DNA from: Tigriopus japonicus
Lineage: Eukaryota > Arthropoda > Copepoda > Harpacticoida > Harpacticidae
Assembly (NCBI GenBank): GCA_010645155.1
Contig: CM021314.1
Coordinates: 1,210,102 to 1,274,101, forward strand
DNA length: 64,000 nucleotides
Direction: 5' to 3'
This document shows, in pieces, positions 50,681 through 59,352 of this stretch; position 1 is the stretch's first letter, and every line of letters starts with the position of its first letter. The notes beneath the pieces are model-generated. The model was given only the letters and a program-made list of their open reading frames with translations, was not told the DNA's origin and did no database searches. Made by a program: the position numbers and the translations under genes.

Positions 50681-52296
50681 ATGGTGCTAATGACCATGGT
50701 GGCCAGGGTGGCCGATGGTTTGCCCTTGGCCGCCTCCATCCAAGAAGACGACCAAGTAAGAATGAGTAGCATAATTGAATACATTTCTGTAAACGATAAC
50801 TGATCATTCCCATTTGCGTTTGGATTGGATTCTTGTTTTCAGTTGGGCAAGAATGTGGTGGATTATCAAAATCAGGCCAAACGTCTGTTCAAGACGCTCA
50901 CAGCCACGTCACCCATCAAATGTTCCATCGAATCCGGACCCTATCTGTTCCAGTAAGTCCAAGAACGCGATCCATGGCATTCGATCATTCAAATCTTTCT
51001 AGTTTCTCATTGATGCGAACTACACTCTTTAAATGTTGCATCTTTCTTTCTTTCTTTCCGTTAGTTACATCATTGAGCAGGATGTGTGTTTCCTGACCCT
51101 CTGTGATCGTGCATTTAACAAGAAGATGGCTTATTCGTTTCTGGAGGATCTCTCGCAAGAGTTCTACAGTCAGTATGGACACAAGATCAACACGGCCACA
51201 CGACCTTATTCATTCATCGAGTTCGGTATGATTCAGACCTTGGTCATTATTTAGTTTTTAGCTCCTTTCTAAAACCATTTTTGTGATCACACAGATACGT
51301 ACATTCAAAAGGCCAAGAAGACGTATTCGGATAGTCGAGGGGGACGACACTTGAATGCCTTGAACACCGAACTTCAGGACGTCCAGCGGATCATGGTTCA
51401 AAATATTGATGACGTCCTTCAACGAGGAGCTATTCTTTCAGGTAATATTATGAATAAGAGTGCTTTAGAAGAGGTTATGAATTTATTCATAAAAGGTTAT
51501 TTAAGTTAGAAAATGGCATTGCTAAAAAATGGTGGAAGTAGCGTGGAGAAAAAGTGATCTTATAAAGAATTGGTTGTTTCCATTAGCATTTACGAAAGCC
51601 GAACCTATTGTCCTAACAGTTCAATGGCAATCAAGAAGAAATAAAAGACTTGTAGCATAAAATTGATCCAGATTGTTTTTCAAGCATTAGTAGATTGGAC
51701 TGATGAGTGATATATGTTACCCGCTATTCAAGCACCCCTGACCTTTACTTTTTCGGATTTATTGTCAAAAAACTCCCTTATTCATAAAAACCAGTGGTGG
51801 TGGACCAAAACTGCTTTCTTAGAGAAAGAGGTTTCCATAGAGCCTTCGAAATTAATCGCATGTTGACCAACACTGCAAAGGAAGCTAAATCAGTTCTGTT
51901 CGTTTATTGACGAGTAATAATTTCCCGTTTCAAATTCTTCATTTATCCTACTGAAAATGCCAAGAAGATGAGAAGTTTACCGTTACTTTTGCCAGCCTAA
52001 GATTTTGGAATCGGTTCAGCCCACTTTCATTATATCATTTCCTCCTTGAAGCGCCTTCAAAATGTAGCACTAATGAAAGCAAACTGTGTTTAAAGATTTC
52101 CAACAACGAGTAATCCAAATTAATGTTCATTCTATTTTTTTCAGAGCTCGATTCTCGAGCCCAGAATCTGTCCATGATGTCAGCCAAATATAAGAAAGAT
52201 GCCGCTTCTTTGAACGCCGTATCTTGGGCAGCCGTTGGGGCGGGCGTATCCGTCCTCTTCTTTGTGTTCTTCATCTGGTACAAGTTTCTGCTCTAA
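50681..52296 (+). CDS. Sec22: Sec22-type vesicle-trafficking R-SNARE
   Basis: Five exons: 50681-50755, 50843-50952, 51065-51225, 51295-51441, 52145-52296, all GT-AG and in phase, giving 214 residues (vertebrate Sec22b has 215). Residues 1 to about 120 form the longin domain ([44 protein letters not shown]). A SNARE motif follows from about 133 ([20 protein letters not shown]) with the zero-layer Arg159 in VLQRG. A C-terminal membrane anchor covers about 190-211. Sec22 works in ER-to-Golgi and retrograde COPI/COPII vesicle fusion on ER and cis-Golgi membranes. Intron 2 carries a CTTT run before its acceptor and intron 4 is the longest, about 700 bases. The gene appears intact and ordinary. Confidence 0.96.
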
Positions 52297-52585
52297 AACG
52301 ATTGTTGTTGCGAACCTGGTGACGAGCGAGCAACTTTTACCTATTTAACCAACCAACCATCCCAGAACCGATACTTCTGAACGGGCGTGCTCTCTAAATC
52401 GCCGAGTTCGACAAATTTTCTTGTCCTTTAATACCGTTATTCATAAGAGATATTTCAACCACGTCCGCTTTGATTTTTTTCCATTTTTAACTGATTTTCA
52501 CTAAGAGACCGATGAACGTATTTGGAGCCAAGAATCTGTTCCAGATCAGATAGACGTATATTCGAAAAGAAGGTTGGAAGAACCC

Positions 52586-52591
52586 AATAAA
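52586..52591 (+). promoter_or_regulatory. polyadenylation signal of Sec22
   Basis: AATAAA lies 290 bases after the Sec22 stop codon, in CCCAATAAAAACG. The remaining stretch to 53106 shows no gene. Confidence 0.5.
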
Positions 52592-53106
52592 AACGTGTCT
52601 GGCGAGCCACCAGGCAATGACATTGAGTGACAAAAAGTCAGTACTGCTTGCATGATATCTTGGGCTGCTCCATCTAAGTTGAAGCGATTGATTTGGTTTG
52701 GCGACTCAGAAGTAACATCTGAGTTGATCGCCCTGGCCAAACTTTGTTTAGATGAGTTTTAAAAAGATCTGCTCTTTGTCGAGACAAATCTGGTAAAAAA
52801 TCCACCCTCGAAAAGTGAAATTTAACATGAGGCTACACCCAATGAGCGTGCGCTCAATGGGATTGTTCTGGATCACCCAATCTTGTTATCACATCCCATT
52901 GATGTCCGCCTTTACTCAACTTTTGGACAATGCTGCATTCTGGATTGACTTTCTCCTACGCATCTATTACATGACGTTTTACCTCTTAAATTCAAAGACC
53001 GCTCCAAGATTTATCAAAGAAAATGCAACCTAATTGATACTGTTTGCGAAGTTCGGGTTTAAGATGACTTATTTGGCCAAGAGTGTAATATGAAAAATTT
53101 AATACT

Positions 53107-54381
53107 TTATCGTCTTCGCCTTTCTTTGGATCGGCGACGTTCACGGGATCGAGATCTAGATTTGGGTCGCCGATGATGAGAATGTCTGTGCGGTTCACGT
53201 TCGGATCGGTCACGTCCACGGGATCTGGATCTGGAACGAGGTCGCTTCTTCGTGTCTCGGGATCGCGATCGGTTTCGTCGGCGTTTGTCCCGGGAACGAG
53301 AGCGAGAACGCCGTCGAGATGTCGACTTCTTCGACCGAGAGGGAGGTGAGGGGGATTTGGGCGGGGGTTTTTCGTCAGAGCGAATCGTCAGTCGACCTTT
53401 GCCTTTCCACTGATACTTCGACACGCTTTGAGAAAAGTCTACGTGAATCCGTCGATCGTCGATCAAAACATTGTCCATCTTAAAATAGGCTTGTTCACAC
53501 GCCTGCGGATTCTCGAACTCGACAAAGGCGTACTGCAACGAGTCGTTGGTCTTTCGATCCCGAATCACTTCACAACTGACCACGCGGCCAAACCGCGAGA
53601 ACAGCGTCTCCAAATCCTCATCCGTGGTCACGGGGTTGAGTTTGCACACGAACAAGACGTTCTCGGGCGGGGCGCAATCGGCCTCGGGCAGATCGCCGAT
53701 CATCTCTAGAATCGTGGCTTGCGCTTTGGCCTCGCGTTCGGCCGCGCGTTCCTCTTTCTCGCGCTCGCTCAAATCGTCCTCGTCGCTCAACTCTTCATCG
53801 GCGGCCAAGCGATCCGAGCCTAAGACTTCGGGACCGGGTTCGGGACTGACGACTGGCACGATCAAGCCCGGTGGATCGTCGAAGGGATCTTCTAGGACCA
53901 CGGTGTGCGTGAGTCGCACATCTTGATAGGGTCGATGCTCGGTATCGGTGATGACGGCGTTGAGTCGATCGAGGACGTCCAATCCTTCGACCACTTGGCC
54001 AAAGACGCAATGCTCTTGATCGAGCGTTTCCAGTCCTTGATCATCGAGGGTCAGGAAGAACTGGGAGCCCAGCATGCCCTCGCCCACGCCCACCATGGAG
54101 AGCAGGCCTTGAGCCGAGTGGCGGATCTTGGGCAGGAATTCGCCCTCGAAGAATCGGGCTTGCGGTCCGTAGAGATCCATGAAGACGGATTGTCCGCCCC
54201 GTCCAGTGCCTTGAGGATCGCCGGTTTGAGCTAGGAATCCCGGTTGGACGTTGTGGAACAGGCAGAAGTTATAGAACTTGGTGCGACACAGCTTGAGGAA
54301 GTTGAGACACACTTTGGGACGCGCTTCCACGAACAGATCCACGGTCAGGGCGCCCAGCGTGGTCTCCAGCACCACCGACAT
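53107..54381 (-). CDS. PPIL4: PPIL4-like cyclophilin-RRM protein with RS tail, intronless
   Basis: A single open frame of 424 residues from the ATG at 54381. Residues 1-162 are a cyclophilin domain (LETTLGALTVDLF; QTGDPQGTGRGG; GSQFFLTL; HCVFGQVVEGLDVL). Next comes the PPIL4-specific PFDDPP linker, an acidic helical stretch, an RRM at about 241-319 (RNP2-like VLFVCKLNP, RNP1-like YAFVEFE, then DDRRIHVDFSQSVSKYQWKG), and an Arg/Ser-rich tail to the end. PPIL4 is a nuclear spliceosome-associated protein. The active-site Arg of cyclophilin A is Asn here (FHNVQPGF) and its Trp121 position is Thr, so strong isomerase activity is unlikely; human PPIL4 also has Asn at the first position. The gene is intronless and visibly more G+C-rich than its neighbours, unlike the multi-exon genes around it. 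ATTAAA on the minus strand lies just after the stop. Confidence 0.95.
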   Translation of the reverse strand: MSVVLETTLGALTVDLFVEARPKVCLNFLKLCRTKFYNFCLFHNVQPGFLAQTGDPQGTGRGGQSVFMDLYGPQARFFEGEFLPKIRHSAQGLLSMVGVGEGMLGSQFFLTLDDQGLETLDQEHCVFGQVVEGLDVLDRLNAVITDTEHRPYQDVRLTHTVVLEDPFDDPPGLIVPVVSPEPGPEVLGSDRLAADEELSDEDDLSEREKEERAAEREAKAQATILEMIGDLPEADCAPPENVLFVCKLNPVTTDEDLETLFSRFGRVVSCEVIRDRKTNDSLQYAFVEFENPQACEQAYFKMDNVLIDDRRIHVDFSQSVSKYQWKGKGRLTIRSDEKPPPKSPSPPSRSKKSTSRRRSRSRSRDKRRRNRSRSRDTKKRPRSRSRSRGRDRSEREPHRHSHHRRPKSRSRSRERRRSKERRRR

Positions 54382-54616
54382 GACCAATGGTTAGATGGAT
54401 GGAGTTCTGATCGGATCGTTGGACGCCAAACCTCGTTTTGATTGAAAGCGTTCAATAACAACAAGCAGGATTGCCCCATCAGTTTATGCTCATAAAGTCA
54501 AGACGGAGTGAAAACGAAAGATGGTCAAGGACAAAGGCGAATAGATTTTCAAAAATTAGGACGAATGCTTTATCCTTTAAATCTATAATATGTATTTAAT
54601 TCTACTTAATCTATTT

Positions 54617-54838
54617 ATCCCGTCCTTCGGTTCCCGGGGACGGGATAATTCGGGATTTTCTTGGATTTTCGATTTTTCATACTCTTGTTTTGGTGAAGTT
54701 ACAATATCATTGCCAGATATTTCTTATAGTCTTGTAGATATTTGCCATTGCAACTTTTTTAAATTATTCAAATTCTAGAATCCCGTTAATCCCGGAATCC
54801 CGGAATCCTTGGGATAATCCCCTGACCAACCCTGTCCA
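54617..54838. repeat. CCCGGAAT-type repeat, probable transposon relic
   Basis: The left side has CCCGTCC-TTCGG-TTCCCGGGGACGGGA and CGGGATT words. The right side has AATCCCG, CCCGGAATCCCGGAATCC and GGGATAATCCCCTGACC, followed by CAACCCTGTCC. The two sides are roughly inverted relative to each other. The right terminus read inward (CAGGGTTGGTCAGGGGAT) is hAT-like, but no target-site duplication was found. Confidence 0.4.
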
Positions 54839-56351
54839 AACACCAACATGTGACACCAAAAGAGCTTTTTTCAGTTCGTATGATTTCGATTGTGGCATCA
54901 CTAAACTAGCTATAAAGAGTTGGTGGTTTCGAGATTAAAAAATTGACCCTTTGCGTGAATATTACGGGTCAAAAAGAAACCTTGAGGAAAAAAAGACCCT
55001 TTGCATGATCGTGAGTTATTATCAAGGTTTTAAGGACTAACATTGAAGTTCAATACAAAGGCGATCTTTTCTGGCGGAAGTACAAGAAATTTACAAAAAA
55101 ACATGCTTGAAATCAACAAAAGAGCATGAAGGAGCAAGAGTAAGAATATTTTCAGTTAAGAAAAGACAAATATCTCTCAAATGCAAGGCGGTATTGGTTT
55201 GAGTAAAGATTTGTCCCGAGCTCAGTTTTCTGCGCCCAAATTAATCCCAATTTAATGCGTCATCTCAGCTAACTTATGTTGAGTGAAATTTCCGATGAAC
55301 AATTATTATACTGTATCCATATTTTCTCGGCGACGAACAAACGATCAAGTGCTAAAAATCACATCTTTGATGATGAGGAACCTTCAAACATGTTGTAGCA
55401 TACGCTTCGGAAAAAGAGTTTTAAGGTGAATTAATTGGATGACGAAATTATTGAAAAACACTTCTTCAAACAACTGGCTCTCTTTCAAAGATTCCTCGAT
55501 TAAGAAGACGCAACAAGTGATACATGGAGCTTTAAATTGTACAATAAAAACTTCAAGGCTAATAGCCCTTCGTACTCCTTTGAAAATACATTCGCAATCT
55601 CCGGCAGATTTGAACGATTCCACGAATTGAGGAACTAATCAAGCATGGAAACTCGGGTGTGGTTAGAGCACTCTAATTAAACAAAAATATTTCCTTATTA
55701 TTTAGCTTTACTTGGGGCCTTTCTTTTCGAACAAACGTGCTTGCCTGCGCGAGATTACCCACACATGGCAGTCAGTCCGAGTGCTACCCTCGCCTGAATC
55801 CACGTTGTTCTCATGTGGAGAATGTGTACATACTGCATCACATTCACAAGCCAGAATACACCCAAATGCACTATCAGCTAACTCCATGACGAGCAACAGA
55901 CTGGGGAGTATCAAGCCCGCTTCCTACGAGGGGCGTGCCAAAAAGAACGCGAATGGCATAATTTCTTGAGAACAGTAATGTTGATTAATCTAACCAATCA
56001 TAAAAAGCTATTCCTGTGAGTAATCTTAGACTCGAGATTTATCCTATTCCCAATGGTATAACTGCTTTTGAAGCAGGCAGCATGTCATTAGGGATATTTT
56101 TACTGGCCCCTCCAGGAGTTTTCTGGGGGCCCTCCAGGTCCCGGATATCATTGCTTTTTACAGTTCTTTTCCTCAATGGGAACAAGAAAAAGTTTCAAAA
56201 TCTCATATTCTATACAAATTACATGGCAATCAGTCCGCAAATTGAAACCTTTTGTGGATCATGAAGACCTTGGTCTTCAATTTTTTTGAGAGCGAAATAG
56301 TGGCACCCTTCTTCCAGCGATCTTTTGACGCACAAATAAGGCTTCAGGATC

Positions 56352-56615
56352 CTCTAGACCAGGGGTTGACAACCTTTTTTGGGTCAAGGCTCTTCAAATT
56401 TGAAGCATGTTGTCAGGGGCTCATCAAACAGACATTGGTAGGCTCAGGGGCCCACAAAATAACGATCAAAAAGCTTTGGCCGCACGAGTACAGTACTCTG
56501 GATGTCTAGAGGGCCCACTATTTTGGACTTTCCCCATAGCTCCTGGGCCCACAAAAGACCACCCTTGGCCCAGATGTGGGCCGCAGCCCACCAGTTGCCT
56601 ACCCTTGCTCTAGAC
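56352..56615. mobile_element. hAT-type MITE with 8-base target-site duplication
   Basis: The element 56360-56607 (248 bases) is flanked by perfect 8-base duplications CTCTAGAC at 56352-56359 and 56608-56615. Its termini are CAGGGGTTGACAACC and, read from the other strand, CAAGGGTAGGCAACT, an imperfect inverted repeat of the hAT type. It has no coding capacity. The 8-base duplication plus CAGGG-type ends assign it to the hAT superfamily as a non-autonomous copy. Confidence 0.8.
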
Positions 56616-56941
56616 TATACCATATGAAAGGGCACTCTGTGATGGAATCATTGAATTGGTCACTTGCCTTTTTGACTCAACAAGTCCCTCACAGGCTCAC
56701 CATTATCAACCCATGACGAACATTTCTTCAAATATTTACTTCATTGACTTTATGCACTCACATCTTTCTCACCTTTATGTCAAATTCAGCAAACTTGACT
56801 AAAATGGACAGCCTAGACTCCGTAAATACCATTCAATGTGTTTGTCTCATCTTTGATGGTCTTATTGGCCCTGCACACATCAATAAGGAGATCACAGTTG
56901 AAGACTGTTTAACAAAATTTCAGTAGAGGTCGCACAATTAA

Positions 56942-57263
56942 CCTTGATCAAAATTTCAGCTGATTCCACAAAATAAGCGCCTCTTGCGGTCAGATTCAGA
57001 CATAGTTGCCAGCTAGAGAGTGGGTTTTAATGCCACCTTTGGCAAAACTGTGGTGAAATAGGTTTTTCCTTAGATGTTTACATTTCTTTGCAATGGTATT
57101 ATGATATCAAACTCCAACATTTCGGAGAAATGTTGATGTCAAGAAAATCTCTAACGGTTTGTCAACGAGTGGCATTAAAACACACTCGCTAGCTGGCAAC
57201 TATGTCTCAATCTGACCGCAAGAGGCGCTTATTTTGTGGAATCAGCTGAAATTTTGTGCAGGG
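56942..57263. mobile_element. fold-back (long inverted repeat) MITE
   Basis: The left arm 56942-57036 and the right arm 57169-57263 are about 95 bases each and near-perfect reverse complements, sharing for example TTTCAGCTGATTCCACAAAA, GCGCCTCTTGCGGTCAGATT and ATAGTTGCCAGCTAG. The internal spacer is about 130 bases with no coding sequence. Arm outer ends diverge at AACCTTGATC against AACCCTGCAC. No clear target-site duplication is seen, so the superfamily is open. Confidence 0.8.
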
Positions 57264-57533
57264 TTCATTCATTGTATTTGACGTTGTCAAACAGGGTTGT
57301 GAAAAATGTTTATAACACAAATTTAGTAGCTAAAACTCTGAAGTTAAACCTGATACTTTTTTCTTTAGAATTGATCTTTTAGATCAAAAATTACAAGGTG
57401 GCTTGTATTCTTTTTGGTACACCCCTCGTACCATTGATTGCACTACTTTGTTTCCAAGTGACTCAAGAAACGCAAGGTTGTTCTTGTTTGTGCCAAAACC
57501 GTATTTCAGATCTTGGACGAGTTAGACCTCAAC

Positions 57534-58392
57534 ATGACTTGGTTATATGTGCTTGGGGCTGTGTTGGTCCTCTTGTTGGTCTTCCGGATGTTCCGCGCCA
57601 AATTGTTTGCCAAGATCAACACCAAAATGAGCGCCAAATACAACAAAATGATTCAAAAAGAAAAAGAGGCTTTATTCGAAAAGCTAAACGAGCAAGCCAA
57701 GGCCAAAGGTCGCACCTTCACCGTAAGCAATTTATCCATGTCATATAGTATTAGTATCACCGTAACTCATTTGTGACTGAACACAACCAACAGGTTCTGG
57801 AATTGGGCGGTGGGAGTGGTACCAATTTCGGGTTTGTCAAGGAGCCCGTCCATTGGATCGTTACCGAGCCTAATCCAGCCTTTGTCCAATACTTCCAAGA
57901 AAACGTCAAGAAAAACGGAGGAGATCATCACATCAGTGAACTCATTGAGGTCAGTGGTCACCGAGAGCTCAAACCCAAGGACATCTTGAATCTAATCGTG
58001 TATTTTTCTAGGCCAAAGCTGAAGATCTGTCCCAATTCCCCAATGCTTCCGTGGATGCGGTAGTGGTATCATTGGTGTTGTGTACCGTTCAGGATCCTCA
58101 ACGAGTTATGAATGAAGTCCAACGAGTTTTGCGTCCCGGAGGGCATTTCTTCTTCATCGAGCATGTCATCAGCCCACCCGGAACTTTTCTCCGATATGTT
58201 CAAATCATCCTCTCCAAAAGCCGCATTTGGCCTTTCTTATTTGAAGGCTGTCAACTCAACCGGGATACGGGCAAACTCGTCAAGGAACAACCCGGATTCG
58301 CCAAGACTGAATGCACGCATTTCAAACTAAATACCGATTCTCTGTTCCTGGGATTCGTTCGAAGTCATGCCTATGGTGTGGCCACGAGATGA
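57534..58392 (+). CDS. METTL7/TMT1-like membrane methyltransferase
   Basis: Three exons: 57534-57722, 57794-57949, 58012-58392, all phase 0 and GT-AG, giving 241 residues (human METTL7A and B have 244). The N terminus is a membrane anchor (WLYVLGAVLVLLLVFRMF). The class I SAM-methyltransferase core follows: motif I VLELGGGSGTNF at residues 64-75, VTEPNP as the acidic post-I region, VDAVVVSLVLCTVQDP as motif II, and LRPGGHFFFIEHV as motif III. The C terminus has the family features WPFLFEGCQLNRDTG and FLGFVRSHAYGVA. Vertebrate members are ER/lipid-droplet alkyl thiol methyltransferases; the substrate here is inferred only from family. AATAAA lies at 58521-58526. The ATG at 57534 was chosen because it directly precedes the anchor. 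Confidence 0.93.
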
Positions 58393-58520
58393 TAATTGCA
58401 TTTCAAAGAGGTCAAGAAATGGATGGATGATGATGAATCACTGATGAACTCTCAAATTTAACTGCCAAGCGACTTCAAGTGCCTCGAAATTTTGGAACAG
58501 ATTTGGATTATTTAACCAGG

Positions 58521-58526
58521 AATAAA
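58521..58526 (+). promoter_or_regulatory. polyadenylation signal of the METTL7-like gene
   Basis: AATAAA about 130 bases after the stop codon. The stretch from here to the NPF 3' end (59043) shows no gene. Confidence 0.55.
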
Positions 58527-59042
58527 TTTGATTGAGATGATCATGCTTGATGAGGCCACATCGATTTATAATGTCATGACATTCATGCAAAAAGAATATA
58601 CATGAGCATGCAAATGAAATCAATATTTGAACAAGAATGCAATTGGAAGGAACATGGGTTTCCGTCCAGAGCCGCCAACTCTATTGGATGTTGGTCATGA
58701 TGATTAGTAATGTGAATTTGGAGCATATGGAGAGTATATATTTCGAGTAACACAATATTAGACGTATCAATAATAGGTTCGCCTCCCCCTCGAAACAAGT
58801 TACGTAGGTGCTCAACTCAACTCAATTCGTCATTGTAAATGATACCAATGTTCTTCTAGATCAAGCTATTAACAATATGTTTCTATTAATTCACTCATAG
58901 ATAAATAACAACGCATTAGAAACAGGACCAAATTGACCTGGAGCCGAAATGAAAGAAGAACGGAAGAGCCAATTATATCAGTTGATGAACGGAGACGACC
59001 TTCTTGCTTGGTGGTTTATGGTTGGAGATGTATTGGTGTTGG

Positions 59043-59048
59043 TTTATT
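59043..59048 (-). promoter_or_regulatory. candidate polyadenylation signal of the NPF gene
   Basis: TTTATT on the plus strand reads AATAAA on the minus strand, about 245 bases beyond the stop codon of the last NPF exon. Confidence 0.45.
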
Positions 59049-59291
59049 TTTGTGCATATTGCAGTCGGGATATGCACAACAGGATCGGGCTTCATCTCGG
59101 GGAGAATGGTTAATCATCATCATGAATGATCATTGTCTGGGCAGAGGGGTAAATAATTGTTGTTCGATTGGTTGTTGGCCGCTAATTGCCGTCATCATTT
59201 ACTTGTCATATCGGTCATACATCTGAGAAATTAAAGGAGCAGGATGTTCAGTTTAGAAAAAAATGACCGTTTTGGCTCTAAATATAATGCA

Positions 59292-59352
59292 TCAAACGCT
59301 CAATCTTACCGACAACAAAGGTTCAGACAAGCCGGAGGATCGTTTCCCGAAT
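59292..59352 (-). other. NPF exon D: RF-Gly-Lys-Arg and C-terminal peptide
   Basis: The acceptor TTATTTCAG/A completes Arg and is followed by TTCGGGAAACGA (F-G-K-R). The open frame then runs SSGLSEPLLSVRLSV to TGA. A donor-like TCG/GTAAGA lies inside this exon (about 59307), so the C-terminal peptide could instead be spliced to a further exon that I could not identify. Confidence 0.85.

Larger units (their letters stand above)
54382..57533. other. intergenic stretch rich in small mobile elements
   Basis: No supported coding sequence. It holds the PPIL4 promoter side, a CCCGGAAT-type repeat (54617-54838), an hAT-type MITE (56360-56607) and a fold-back element (56942-57263). Just before the METTL7-like start, TTTCAG/ATCTTGG at about 57509 looks like an acceptor, so a 5' untranslated exon may lie further upstream. 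Confidence 0.5.

Noticed and set aside
53428..54234. several 93-126-codon plus-strand frames
   Set aside because: All are antisense shadows of the G+C-rich PPIL4 coding sequence.
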